The translations under genes were made by a program, and so were the position numbers. Under the pieces are notes generated by a model, which was not told where the DNA came from, did no database searches, and saw only the letters and a list, made by a program, of their open reading frames with translations. From Epiperipatus broadwayi (taxonomy: Eukaryota > Onychophora > Udeonychophora > Euonychophora > Peripatidae): a DNA stretch of 64,000 nucleotides. Positions within the stretch are counted from its first letter, which is position 1; each line of letters begins with the position of its first letter. The stretch lies in NCBI GenBank assembly GCA_028023455.1, contig JAQFVV010000020.1, positions 12,686,385 through 12,750,384 on the forward strand, read 5' to 3'. Positions 1 to 12,639 of the stretch are shown one piece after another.

Positions 1-330
1 AAATTTTTTGTAGATGTATGTTATCATATATAGGTGAATCAAGATGTACAATCAAAAAAAGATTAAAGTAGCCTAAATTCTTATACAAGCATGTAAAAGT
101 AAAACCATTAATGATTTAATGACTGCTTCAGTTTTCTTGGATTGTGAAAGGACATGTAAATATGAATTTGTTTGATATTGAAAGTGTTAAGATTCTTCAT
201 GAAGAGAGAAACCATAATAAAAGAAAAATTAAGGAGGCAATTTTAATAAATAGAAATAAAATGAATATAATTAATAGACATGCTGCTAAAATTAAAATTC
301 AGGATTCATGGGATTTGAGTTGATAACATT
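1..330 (+). pseudogene. Penelope-like element, GIY-YIG endonuclease 3' fragment
   Basis: In the plus strand a Y-I-G-E-S motif lies at 27-41 (TAT ATA GGT GAA TCA), followed by basic residues (TIKKRLK). After frame breaks, a stretch around 160-310 reads FDIESVKILHEE, then KRKIKEAILI and INRHAAK. This order (YIG, then FD..KILHE, then RRIKEA-type and INR-type segments) matches the C-terminal GIY-YIG nuclease of Penelope-like retroelements, which nicks target DNA for reverse transcription. Only this domain is in the window; the reverse transcriptase would lie upstream. The frame is broken after the YIG motif, so this is a dead copy. A fuller element of the same class lies at 41886-45150. Confidence 0.72.
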
Positions 331-2360
331 TGCTTCCATTTTGTTTTTGAATTTAACAGCAGTTGAGGCAAGTTAAGGAATTAATCAAAAGTACTTCTGC
401 AGATTGAAAGACTATGTATAATAGTTAATTACCATTATATTTATTAGTTCTATTGGTATTACTAACAGACATCTTATTTGTATTTTATATATATATTATA
501 ATGGGACGATCCTTTTCAGGACTCGAAAAAGTCACATCTAGCTATAGTCAGTCTTTGAGTCTTCTTATAGAATGCCATAGATGATGTGATTTAAAATACA
601 ATCCAATTCACTCCTCTATTAATAACCTCGTTACTCTCGGAATTTGAGCTCAGAGTAGAAATTTGCAATCGACTCTCTTCAGGCATTTCCACAAATATCC
701 CATAGTAATAATAAATTTAATATAAGCTATATATAACTTCTTTATAAATATTAAATCACTAAGTTGATTTAACATATATATGCATGAGTATGTATATTTA
801 TAAATATTGATTTTATAAAACGACTAAATAAAATAAACAAACGAGACCTGTTTAATTTTGAAATCAAGTTTAACACATTTTAATCAGTAATAAAAAACAA
901 AATATTATCACATAAAAACATTAAAATTTAGAATTATAATCTGTGCTTATATACACTAATAAATTATTTAATATTCAAAAAAAAAAAAATAATGTAATCA
1001 TTTACATATATATATAATTTAAAATCATGCATATAATAAATACACATGATACATTATAAATCTACCTATTGTGTCATTAAAATAATTCAGTGTGTATTGT
1101 ATGTCTATATACGATAATATTCATTCACACTAGATTAATGATAAAATGTATTCTGATATTAGTTATGTATGTTTAAAAATATATTATGTTAATTGTCACG
1201 TAAGATTCAATTTGGAATATAATAAAACTTACTTCCAAATTGAAATAATTTAAAAACGTTTACCTTAGTCAGCTGTCATTTCCATCAGAGTATATATCAA
1301 AATATCAACATCTAAATTTTAGTAAATAAATAAAAAAAAATAAAGTGTTCATCTTATCAGTTCCCCACTTTAATATACGAAGTAATTTTTCTAAGTAAAT
1401 ATAATTATCCACAAAGGAAATAAAGTTTAAGGGTTATTAAAATACACAATGAAGTAATCCAAGATGAGAAAGAATAACGATTTTATATCCCTCCTTAGAC
1501 GAAATAAAATGACGATGTTGAAACATAAAGTTCATTGATCATCCTTCGAAGAGGCAATCCAGATATTCATTCTTTAAATATTTATGTAGTAAAATATTTA
1601 ACATCTTCAATATAATACTCCAATATTAAAGCAGCTTTTTAAATGAGAATTACTACGATTATATTTTAGGCATTGCTTAAGTAGGAATAAATTTACATGT
1701 TCGGGTTTAAAACATCAGTAGAAATCCCTGGCATAAATTATCTAGCCACAGAACATCTTTATAAATTTTTGTCTTTTTAAGTATATATTTTGTAAACTCA
1801 TTTCGAAGACGTTGATAACTTTTATAACCTTGTTAATTACAATGATTATTTTTTATAGTTCTTTATAATATTCAAAGGCAGTAAATTAATTAGTTGAAGC
1901 AGGTTTTAAAATATTGAATCTTCTTTTTCTTAATTTTTCTTAAATGTGTTCTAAATTCGAACACATTTAAATTTACAAACATAGTTCTTGCCTTGATAAC
2001 TAAATAGAAGATTATTGTTATAACAATATTAGTTGTTTTTATACTGCACTAATTTCAGCAAGCATATCACATAATCATGCTCACGTTTTCTATTGTTTAA
2101 AATATACAATTTGTAATGAAACCCAAACATTTATTTTCTTTGTTTCAACTGATAAAAATGCAATGTTGACTTAAGGCTTTGTCAAATGTCAAGTTTTATA
2201 TTAACAAAAAAAATACTATTAGTTAGAAACATTTTATTTATGTGTGTGTATAAATAAACTAGAATTATTCATTTTTAGAATTATTCTTTTAATACTAACT
2301 AGTCTATATATATAGCTGATACATGAAAAGCTTAAGATAGGTGTAAGTTATTTATATCTG
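331..2360. other. AT-rich intergenic sequence, nothing recognised
   Basis: No coding bias, RNA gene or clear repeat boundary is visible. The stretch is dominated by A/T homopolymer runs and short TATA repeats (for example near 490 and 1005). Confidence 0.6.
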
Positions 2361-2364
2361 TTGA

Positions 2365-3541
2365 TTCGATATCATCATCATCATCATCAACCATTATCAA
2401 TCCACTGCAGGATGAAGGTCTCTCCAAGTTTAATCCATCTTCTCCGATCTTTAGCTTCTTTTCTCCACAACACCCCTGCACATTTTCTTATTTCATCCAT
2501 CCATCTCACATGTGGCCTCTTTCTGGGTCTTTTACAATCTCTTGGAATCCAGTTTAAAATTTCAATTGTCCATCTATTATCATCTCTTCTAGCAATATGT
2601 CCAGCCCAACTCCATTTCAATCTTTTAATTTTTTCAATAAGGTCAGTAACACCTGTTTGTTGTCTTACCCATACATTGCGTTTTTGATCTCTTCTTGTTA
2701 CTCCCAACATACATCTCTCCATACTCCTTTGAGTGGTCTGAAGTCTCTGTATTGCTCTTCTATTAAGTGTCCAAGTCTCAGATCCATAAGTAAGAACTGG
2801 TAAAACACATTTGTTAAAAACCATCCTTTTCAAACACATAGGCATATGTCCTTTTAGTATCAAGTTATTTCTACCAAAAGCACTCCAACCAAGTTTAATT
2901 CTATGATTAATTTCCTCCATTATGTTTCCATCTGTATTAATAATCTGACCAAGGTATTTGTAACTGTTAACTTCTTCTAATTCTTCATAATCAATCTTTA
3001 TGTTCATATTTTGAGCAAATTGATTAAACATTATTTTAGTCTTTTTAACATTTATCTTTAGTCCTACTTTTCTACTTTCATCTGCTAACTCCTGCAACAT
3101 TTCCTGCAGCTCTGAAGCATTATTTGCAAAAACAACTACATCATCTGCGAAATCTAAATGACTTAAATACTCTCCATTTACCTTCACTCCTTTAGTTTCC
3201 CATTTTAATCCACAAAATACTTCTTGCAGCACAGCTGTAAAGAGTTTTGGAGATATGGAGTCACCTTGTCTTACACCTTTCTCAATGTTGATTTTTACAG
3301 TCTCATTATGTAATTTAATTGTTGCTGTTGCATTTTTATAAATATTCTTTAAAATATGACAATATCCTGGATCTATACCTTGATGATCCAATGCTTTAAT
3401 CACTGAAGAAATGTGTATAGAATCGAATGCCTTTTCATAATCTACAAGTCCAAAACATAATGACAACTCATATTCGTTTGTCCTTTCTATGACTTCTCTC
3501 AATACCTGGATAGGCACAGTTAAATTCACAAAGAAACACAA
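2365..3541 (-). CDS. RTE-clade non-LTR retrotransposon reverse transcriptase, 5'-truncated copy (RTE copy 1)
   Basis: An uninterrupted 384-codon frame (3541 down to 2387) encodes the fingers-to-thumb part of a reverse transcriptase. Visible motifs are DYEKAFDS near residues 34-41, RQGDSISP at 91-98 and the catalytic FADD box at 131-134 (about 3140-3152). These are followed by the GLKINVKKTK segment, the YLGQ..NTDGN motif and the C-terminal thumb typical of the RTE clade. The first ~9 residues do not look like RTE, so the initiating ATG is an accident of truncation near 3510. The endonuclease domain is absent. The 3' end is a short (GAT)n tail, seen on the plus strand as ATC repeats at 2372-2389, which is usual for RTE elements. 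The lack of any stop or frameshift contrasts with the three decayed copies in this window and suggests a recent insertion. It lacks its own endonuclease and cannot be autonomous. Confidence 0.93.
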
Positions 3542-3569
3542 ATTGTTTTAGGTGATGCTCATATGGTAC

Positions 3570-3634
3570 TCTCACAATATATATATATATATATATTGTA
3601 ACTCTCACAATATATATATATATATATATTGTAA
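3570..3634. repeat. Duplicated (TA)n tract bounded by ACAAT/ATTGT
   Basis: Two copies of a unit made of CTCTCACAA, a long TA run and TTGTAAC lie back to back. Each TA core is palindromic and could extrude as a hairpin. The TATATTGTAAC motif is also found at the ends of repeat R1 (10540-10580 and 45235-45270) and near 7095. Confidence 0.7.
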
Positions 3635-3639
3635 CCATA

Positions 3640-6600
3640 TGTTTTAGTATAAAATATCTTCTTTTGGTGATTTGATTGGCTTGATTTGCACTTTGAACAG
3701 ATTACTCTCTTATATTCAAAATAATTTATTAGAGAGAATGGGTAATATTTTGCCTTACTTGTTGTCTATATTATTTTAATAAATTTAAATTGCTTCTTTC
3801 CATATACTAATTCATATCAAAATGTTTAACTTTTTAAAAATTTTGACAACACATTAAATTTGGTAAAATATTATTAAAAATAATAATAATTTTTATTTGT
3901 TTAAAATGGTCTTAAAAATTATTTCCATTGAATTAAAAAAAACCATTTGTTCAACTAAATTTAATTATTAAAAATAAATACAGTAATTACATATGTGTTT
4001 CAATGTAAAAAAGAAAGGAGCGCGAATTAAAAAAAAAGATCGTCTGATAGTGTTGCTTTGGAGGGAGAGTAAGAAAAGAAAATGGTAAAAGGCAAATGGT
4101 GTAAATATGATAAGCTTATTTTAAAATAGTTAACAAGTAAAATGGATTACCACAAAGTTTTCTATAAACGTAAAAATAACATAGTGGTATTTAATAATAA
4201 GATGAATTGCTAAATTTAAAAGTCTGTTCAAGTCGGTTAACCAGGTGGATCAAATCACTAATAATAATTTTCCAATATTACATTTGAAATATGTCGGAGC
4301 TTTCCAGTTTAAAAGCAGAATTAATTGCAAGATTTTGGTATGTTTTAAAATATTTATTATTCTACAATTTGGAAAAATTAAATAAGTGTTTTAATTACAG
4401 AAGTTTTATAAATATGAAAATTTGCTTTTTAAAAAAGAAGAAGTTTAAATTAAAGTAAAATGTTAAAGTTATTAACATAGTTTAATATTTCCGTTTATAA
4501 TTTTAATAAAAAATATAGTATTGATTGATATTTAACTTTGCAATGCCAGTAATATATTTGCTAGTTAATTTGTTTACCATTTGGATAATAAAAACAGTCT
4601 TCAAATAATTAATTAAAGCTATTTTCTAATTTTATCGTCAGTTTGGAATGATTAAATTAATTGCTATAATTAGTATTCCTAGATTTAAGCGTGGATAAAT
4701 AAATATTAGCATGGATGTGATAAACTTGGAACAGTTTTAATAGAGAAATGTAGAAATTAATAACTTATGAAAAAACATTTTCATTTAAACTCTGCGTGTC
4801 ATATTTTGGAATTGTTTCATGTTTATGGAGCCACGTAAAATCGTTAATCTAATAGTGCTTATAATAACTAATACAAATGGATAAAATTACATGTATAGAA
4901 TTCAACTATAATTGTAGCTATTACTTCGTATATTTATTGTTCGACACATCGTACATGGATTTCACGGATCATATTTGTAGTTATAAAATGCTATACAATT
5001 TAATTTGTGATACACACACCTGCTAGAATTCATGTATTGAACTATAAAATGCTATGCATTTAATTTATATCACACACACACCTGTTAGATTTTATGTATT
5101 TGATGAATAATGCATTACTTTAATTTTATCATTATATGAACTTGCATGTGAAGTTCATAAGTTATATTTTATTAAGTTTAAATTAATAGGGGTTGAATAA
5201 AATACTTATTCAAGAGAATAGCGCTTGCGAAAAAGCTTGAAAAGTACTAAATGAATTTATGAGATGTATCAATTTTTCATGAGGTACTTTGTGAGTCTTT
5301 CAAGATTTCTATTCCTATACTAATGTTACTTATATTATATTACATATGTTTTATTTTAAGCAAGATAAGTTAGTACATTAGTTGTCCTGATTAGTGTAAC
5401 ATTTTATTATGCAAGAACCCACATTTGCTAAAATGTTAGTGTTTTCTGAATGGTCAGAATAACTGAGGAGGATGATTTTGCACTTTAATGTGAAGTAAAT
5501 AGTAATGTTGTTTTATAATGTTAAAAGGCATTAATCTGTGCCAGTGGTTAATCCGCAGATTACTTAATTGCCATTTTTTGTATTTTACACTCATTCCTGC
5601 GCTGGCGGTTAATCCGCAGAATTGTGTAACTATACTTATTACTTTATGATGGTGCATAAATCCACAAAGCGTTTAGTGTTATTTAATTCCTATGTGTAGA
5701 TGAATGCATCCACAGGAATATGGTTTTACTTCATAGATATAAGTTGGGCAAAGTATTTTAGTTATTCTGCTAAATCATCTTCTTCCATTTGTAAGTATAA
5801 TTTATAAGTTAGATCATTAAATTGTAGCAGGACATTCTATTCAAGTTACCTCATAATAATTAACTGTTGGTTGATTATTATTTACCTGAATGTAAGTTTA
5901 AATTTTCACTTTATTTAATGATTGCATTATAGCTAAATCCTACAGATATAATATTATTTATTATATTATTATAAGTTCACGGTATAGATTTATTGAATCT
6001 GGAAATGACATTAGATGTTTCGTGAGTTGATGTTGAATTTAGTATAATTTCCTCAATACATTCATTATATCAAATTGAAATATAAGGTATGATTAGGTTT
6101 TTAAAAACCGTACCTATGATATGTTATTGAAGAAAGTCGATAGAATTATAATTTATTTATTTTATTTGTTTATTTATGTCTTTAATTATAACATTAGAAT
6201 TAATTACTTATTATTCATAAATTTGTAAATAAACGTTGATTTATAATTAAACTTACTGTGCCGTTGCTATTTGTCATTCGTAAAATCAGAAATCATAAAC
6301 CTTGGATAGAGCATACATTGACTATCGTCAACACGATATAAGAGTTTAGTAATATTTTGAGAAAACATTTGGATGCTTTTCGTCTTTGGTAGTTTATGAT
6401 GTGTAAGGTACAATAAAATCCCATTTACCTTTTCCATTATTTTAGCTTTGCGTAGTTGATTCTAGTATACAATATAAATTGATTATTAAACCTGTAAACA
6501 GATTTACCAGATAATGACATGATTGAATATATTTACTTAACGTTTTTAAATTGTCATTTGTCAGTATAATAAGAGTCTCAGTGATATAGTAAACTATAAA

Positions 6601-7630
6601 AAAAGAACCCAAGTATTTATGTTTATTTATTGCAAAGCTTTACCTGGACTAGCATTTGTATTAAAAATCATATAGATGGTTTAAAATTTCATAATCTTAT
6701 GTAGTTCCACAAATTATGCCATCTTGTACATGGTCGGCCATCGGGTCTCATACAATGAAAGTCGCAAATTAAGGTTTGAAAGATAATGACATTACATACT
6801 TATAATTTGTTTAATGTATTTTATCATACTACTATGATAGGTCTTCGCGGTACATCCTGGCTGCGATCAAATTAAATCATAAAAAGTTTATGTTATATCA
6901 TTAGTTTGGTCTGTGGTAGGTTGCTCCAGATTTTGGTTGTGGTCTTTGGTGCATAATATAGATGGCATGATATGCTTTTGGTTACAGCTCTTAATAGCTG
7001 ATAATGTGCAGCGGGAATTGATCGGTGATCGAGGTTACAATTCTTAGCGCACTTATGTTTTGGTGATATTATGTAGTTGGACAACAATCGAACGGTTACA
7101 ATATATATATATATATGTGTGTGTGTGTGAAAATAGTATACTTAAACTACTGTATTTAAAGATAATTGTGTTTTCTTGTATATTGCAAGTAAAAAAAAGT
7201 AGTTTCGAAATAATGTAAAACATGTATGGTTAAGTATGTAATTAAGGCAAGTGCTGATAATCGCAATTAACAAGTAAGAAATCCAATAATATGTAATTAA
7301 TAAGGAATTCTATAAATTTGTAGTGTTTGGAAACCCAGACCATATATAATCATAGAGAAATCATATATATCTATAAATAATTAAAGAAGGCTAGGCACCC
7401 CATTACATATGAAACAATAGGAGTGAAGGAAATACAAATCTTAACATATAATTCATGTGTTTGACTTCTTATTTAACAGGTTGTTCTCAGAAATTTCTGC
7501 TTTTAGAACTAGTAATGCAAACCTATGGTTAATTATATACATTGTATGTCTTTTGGCCTCCTTTGGTGTGTATACAAATAAGTGTGTAAAGTTTATTAAA
7601 ATATATAGTTAAGTTCATGTTCATCTCTCT
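3640..7630. other. AT-rich sequence with minor duplications, no gene recognised
   Basis: No convincing protein or RNA gene. A ~61-bp tandem duplication lies at about 4981-5103 (units beginning TATAAAATGCTAT). A shorter pair of units sharing GGTTAATCCGCAGA lies at about 5545-5625. A TA/TG microsatellite lies at 7098-7130. The short open frames at 5454-5657 and 6893-7087 on the minus strand have no recognisable domains and average composition, so I do not call them genes. Confidence 0.5.
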
Positions 7631-8109
7631 CTCTGTGTCACTTTTGATAGTTATGCATTTTGATACTATTGCAGCTCATGACTCCAGACTAAAAATTTAA
7701 GCATGTCCAATTGCATCTAACTGGCCCACATCTGGTCATACACTCAACAGGATTATATCAACAGGATCACTTTTCAGAATAATCAGAGATTGATATAATC
7801 CAATAGCTTGAAACCTATGTGTAACACTTATAACATCAGTGAAATTTAGCTCTCAACAGTCAATCAAATAGTGACATTGTCATGGATCAGTATTTGTGAT
7901 TTTGACTCTGAGAATCTGATAGATTAATCTTTATTTGTGAAGAATCTGGAAAATTTTTTTGTAATTAAGTTTACTAGTGTTAAAATTACCACATTGCTCT
8001 TTTTGCCAGCCAGAGAGTTATAGAAATCACAAACAGGTTATGTAATTATGACATTCCAGAAAAGTGGATGTGTGATGATATAGTGACAAAGTATTTTTTA
8101 ATTCTCAGT

Positions 8110-8845
8110 TGTCTAAAATATTACATGACTCCATTTTAGAACATGTAGCAAATTAAAAGTGAGAAAATTAGATTTTGACATTGCCCTGCAAGATATGGTG
8201 AAATTCTGCTTTTGTGGCAGCTTTCTAAAGGAAGATTGCCTTGAACAATTCCTATAGAGATTGAGACAAAAGCTATTACCATAAAAAATTATCATATAGT
8301 AAAGCTGTTAAATAGGGAGTAGCTCATGAAGTAATCTAAAATAAATCTGAAGGGTTTAAAAATGTTTTTGTGTCAGATGACATAAGCAACAATTTATAAA
8401 ACTCCAGATGCAGAAAGGTAAGGAAGCATAAAGGTAAAGAAAACCACTGAAGAAGGCAACCTGCACCTGCTGTGGAACAGTGAGTCACAGTGCATCTGTA
8501 TTTTAACCAAGGGAGATTGGCACTACAAAAAGGTGATTGAATTTTTGTGAAGAGTGCAGATAATAATAAATGAAGCTTTTCTAAGAATGCACCTACAATA
8601 CTTGGGATTAATTCATGTTCCCAGTAAGTTGTTAACTTTTAATAACAAATCAGGATTGAAAAAAGTAACACAGTAATGGAAGTCTAATCTACAGTATATA
8701 AAGAAAACCATTTTAGTTAATGTGAATGGTCTGAGTCATTGCAAGAACTTTAAAAAATGCTTTAGATCACTATCACTTTACAATGTTAATTTTTCCATTG
8801 TTATCATCAGTAGGGAATGATTTAGACTATTAGGAATCAAGGTAT
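8110..8845 (+). pseudogene. Ty3/gypsy-like gag-protease remnant
   Basis: The plus strand keeps broken traces of an LTR-retrotransposon polyprotein. Around 8450-8560 a zinc-knuckle-like stretch reads CTCCGTVSHSA, then a second cysteine-bearing piece FCEECR, in the arrangement of a gag nucleocapsid followed by protease. At about 8795-8842 a stretch resembles the LL.GRDWL..LGI motif found after the protease and before reverse transcriptase in gypsy elements. The second gypsy relic has a parallel motif at 41405-41450. Upstream (8110-8300) the reading LDFDIALQDM is compatible with late gag. Stops and frameshifts are frequent. No LTRs were identified. The family assignment rests on motif order rather than long similarity. 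Confidence 0.5.
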
Positions 8846-8985
8846 ATATATATATATATATATATATTATACACTTTATATTTTATTTATATACCTTAGA
8901 TATATTCACACTTTATATGTTACCTTATACATATTATACACTTTATATTCTATCTACATACACTTTATATATTATCCGTGTTATA
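8843..8985. repeat. TA microsatellite and degenerate ACACTTTATAT minisatellite
   Basis: A (TA)n run at 8842-8868 is followed by four or five imperfect units containing CACTTTATAT, separated by ATTATA or TACATA spacers. It lies exactly between the gypsy remnant and repeat R1. Confidence 0.75.
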
Positions 8986-8989
8986 CTAT

Positions 8990-10580
8990 ATTGTCAGGAA
9001 TGTACATCTGAACAATAAGTAGAAATAGAGAAGACATTGACTCTCCACCATAGGAATGTGACATCTGTTGGCAAGTAGATCAATAAACAAAAAACTCCAT
9101 AGGAATGGACTGCGGTCTTCTGCCGACTTACAAACCCATCCATAGGCAAACAGAGGGTGTGTGGCGTATATCTATAATCCTGCCCGTAGCGGACCTCATA
9201 CTACATCTACTAATTACACAAATATATCCAATCCATTGAACCAATTCAACTACGAAATGAATAACCTAAGATTACCCTCCCTTAATATAACTTTACAAAC
9301 TATATAGCCATTCACACCCGACTTAATTTTAACATTTAAATACGTTCGCACAGATTTGTTTAAAAATGTTGGGTATAGATCGATTACATAGATTCCACGG
9401 TCAAAAACATTTCAAAATAAACATAAACGATCAAAATACAAAATTATTGATACCGACAATCGCAGAGGGAAACTTATAAGTAACCCAATAGTATTCACCA
9501 TAAGATACTTGCATTGTCACCAATAACTTAAAAGACATCTGAATAAATACATTTTAGATACTCACCGTAAGGTATCATTATTTATCGAATGTCTATATAT
9601 TTTGATCAAATATGAAAACCAAAATATAATTAACCGCAAACGAATCCATGCAAGCGTCTATAAACAACTTAAATTTCATACATTTAAATAATCTTTACAA
9701 TCAGAAAAAAAAAAATGGAAATGATGTTTATCAATCGGGAAACATATAAAATTAAACATTATTAATTTGATTTAAAAACTTAAAAGTCAGATAGAAGTTC
9801 ATAAGCTTGAATGAAAGTTCTTAGTTATTTTTTTTTTTTTTTAGAGTTCATGTCAATATAGCTTACAGTATAAGAGTCCAGGTTCCTGTTGGCAATTCCC
9901 ACGGCATCTCCATTGGAAGAAAATGTTCTGGAGGTAGCATTAGCTGGTTCCATTCTGGTATCACAGTCTTTTCATTTTTTTTTTTTTTTTTTTTAGACAA
10001 ACAAAAAAATGAGAGAGAACGGCAAGTGCGTCTTACCGTTGTCATCAAATCAAGTTGGAAAAACTCTCTGGAACTCAATATTTTTTTCTTTTTATAGTCC
10101 TCCTATGGATTCCATGAACAAAAACGTCACTGTTCTGTTTTTTCGTTATGGTCCGGGCCTTTATTTGCTTCCATTGGTCAAGCTAAAATCTCTTTCTTCT
10201 CTTATCTAACTTTTCATCTGACTTTTTAATTAAACAGCTTTTAGATAATTAATAAACAATCATTTCCATTTACAGATTACAGGAATTAATTAATACCTGT
10301 TTTTATTTTAACTTACGTTATTTTTTTATTAAAATATTTTTATATTTCAATCTTGTATTTTTTTTATTTAAAAAAATACGTTCAAATACTTTTTTTTTCT
10401 TGTTTATGAAAAAAATATTTTTAAAGTTTAGCATCTGTACGAATGTATACGTTTAACAATATTTTAATTTTAGCGTTTAGTTTTTTACTTTTATTTGCGA
10501 ACTTTTATCAAGTTTTTATTTTAAATTAATGTAACGACATATTTATATATCGTTACAATATATATATATATAATGAAAAA
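8990..10580 (-). repeat. Unclassified interspersed repeat R1, copy 1
   Basis: The reverse complement of this segment matches 45235-46860 almost along its whole length. One end has TATATTGTAACG followed about 15 bases later by CGTTACATTAA, which can form a short terminal hairpin. The other end has the ATTGTCAGGAATGTACATC block. Inside, at 9863-9970, both copies keep a short frame beginning TVIP.WNQL and ending in a leucine-rich stop (here EWNQLMLPPEH). Just upstream both have a region reading RTCRSLSFF here and KMHLSPSLTY in copy 2. The protein traces suggest a decayed coding element, but I do not recognise the family and saw no transposase, RT or integrase motif. A Polinton, a Helitron relative or an LTR-type element without LTRs are all possible. 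Confidence 0.75.
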
Positions 10581-10915
10581 TGTTAATATTGAGAATGAAA
10601 TAAAGAGAAAGTGCCATATACTTTTTGAAATCAGGCCTGAAAAAATAAAGATTGAACCGTGCTTGTCTTATAGCTAAAGATGCCATTGGATGGCGCCATT
10701 TTCACGCTAAAACTATAAAATATGAACATTCACGGGCCGTTGATTTTAATAATTTTTCTGTGCTTTTTTGTAATGTGAAAATAAAAACAAAACAAAATCA
10801 TCTTTTTTAAATATTATTTTTTATTAACATATACAATTTAAATGATGATAATAAATGTAAAATAAAATCAACAAATTACAATTTGATTCGTGTTTTTTAT
10901 ATCGTATACTTTTTA
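10581..10915. other. AT-rich spacer, nothing recognised
   Basis: No reading frame, RNA or repeat boundary is visible between repeat R1 and the following T-rich tandem repeat. Confidence 0.5.
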
Positions 10916-11035
10916 AATTGTGTTACGGCTTTTTTTTTATCAATTTTTTATTGGATTTTTTTTTACTTGTGTTACAGCTTTTTTTTTTTTTTATCAATTT
11001 TCTATCGGATATTTTTTTACTTGTGTTACAACTTT
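10916..11035. repeat. T-rich tandem repeat, period about 50-55 bp
   Basis: Two full units and part of a third begin TGTGTTAC(G/A)(G/A)CTTTTTT, continue TATCAATTTT(T/C)TAT and end in a poly-T run plus ACT. The small open frame 10920-11162 runs through these T tracts and is an artefact of the repeat. Confidence 0.8.
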
Positions 11036-11084
11036 TTTGTTGTTGTTGTTTAACCAAAAAATAATAATCGTAATAAAAGTAAAA

Positions 11085-11215
11085 GTTGTTACGGTTAGAT
11101 TTAGGGTTAGTTTAGGGTTAGGTTTAGGGTTTGTTTTAGGATTAGTTTTAAGGTTAGTTTAGAGTTAGGTTTAGGGTTAGTTTTAGGGTTAGTTTTAGGG
11201 TAAATGTTCTGTTTG
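11085..11215. repeat. Degenerate telomere-like (TTAGGG) interstitial repeat
   Basis: About 18 irregular units of the form TTAGGG, TTTAGGG, TTTTAGGG and GGTTAG cover roughly 120 bases. TTAGGG is the common animal telomere repeat. The irregular spacing (5-9 nt) and single-base changes indicate an old interstitial array, not a telomere end. Confidence 0.8.
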
Positions 11216-12039
11216 TTTGTAATGCTAAAATAAAAAAATTCAAAATCGTAACCGTACTCAGACAGAAGAAAGAAACTCAAACTTTTTTAAACAACAACAA
11301 ACACATACAAATGTCTTCTTTACTTATTAAACATGTTTATAATATTTGCTTTTTATTAATTTACAAAAGAAAACCCTGTATATTTGGTCTTTTCTTACTG
11401 GATATTTTTTTCGTACCACTCTTTTTTATTTCAAAAATATACAGATGGTAGAATCTTCTTTGTCTCGTGGAATGTTACTAACAGTACATTACTTGACATG
11501 TTACCTAATTGCAACTCAATAAAAACATAGATATTTAACATTTTCCCAAATAAAAGTTCAATACAGTACATTGTAAAAAGTCTTATAATTATTGTTTTAA
11601 AAAATCTGAACATTTCAATAATTTAAAATAAAAAAAAATCCAATGAAAACAACATTTCAATACAATTCAAATACAAACTCTTTCATCAAGCCGTAATTAT
11701 TTTATAAATTGTGCAAATTTAGAAAATGTATTTGCTGCTATGCAACATACATGCTGTACTGTGATGTGACATAGTGGCCTGCATTCTGTAGCACAACAAA
11801 AAAGTTGTATTATAGAAAATGTGGTTTCGAACGTGTTGGCCACGGAAACAGCATTTTTATGTGTTTTGGTGTGAAAACCACACCATAGAGCAGCATCTTT
11901 AGCTAAAAGATGAGTACTGATTGAACAAGACAACACAGATGTTCATGAAGGTGATAGGCCTGCAATTAGAAAGTCCTGCAAGGTAACTTCAGGTAGCAGA
12001 AGAAAGTGGAATAACAAATGGAGATCTTATTGCAGGATC
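11216..12039. other. No recognisable feature
   Basis: AT-rich sequence. The minus-strand frames 11431-11613 and 11697-11936 are open but show no domain, promoter or splice context that I can recognise. Confidence 0.45.
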
Positions 12040-12160
12040 AGCATGACATACATATATTGGATATCATTTATCTTTTTCACATGTGTGTTGTCATGAATAT
12101 CAGTTGTATGAGATAAAGTGAATAGCTTAAGGAAGCTTGAAAATCTATGTTTAGGTAGCC
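12040..12160 (+). repeat. Family A element fragment with hammerhead 3' half
   Basis: The segment begins with AGCATGACATACATATATTGG, where the AGCAC-GAAA-TACATATA-TTGG consensus of family A is still readable but GAAA has become GACA. It continues through the TTATCTTTTTCACATGTG block and the GTATGAGATAAAGTGAATAG block that other family A copies share (compare 31428-31523). The 5' half of the ribozyme is missing. Confidence 0.65.
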
Positions 12161-12639
12161 TATAAATTCTAACATATTAATTGCTCTACATTCTATTTTC
12201 TGATTTTACATACTATGTGGAGCCACCAAAGCAGTACTAAAAATACTAACCCATATTTTCACAAAATGTGACAATCAGACACTGTTAATGCCAAATTTGA
12301 TAAGTACTTTTACAATAATAAAATAGTGAATGTTATATTTTGCAAAATAATAAAATGACATTGTTATAATTAATTGGAAGGGGAGATACTTCATGATCTG
12401 AAACAATGGGAGAATGCTGTAAAGTAACCAAGCATCAAGGGATCTGACTGTCCATGATATAAAACACAGAAACTAAACATACTCTGAATGTTCTGCTTGA
12501 AAAAAAGGTTCAACTACTACCGCTTGTATTTGTGCCGTGCTGAGACAGGTTGAGTCTGATTTCCATCACATGGTTTGTGTCAAAGTTGTGAAGGCAGTAA
12601 ACTTGATACCTGTCAATTAACCTGCAGTAGTTGGCTATC

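Noticed and set aside
10920-11162. 80-codon plus-strand frame as a small membrane protein
   Set aside because: It is the translation of poly-T tracts and TTAGGG-like repeats (FFFYQF, GLGLGFVLGL).
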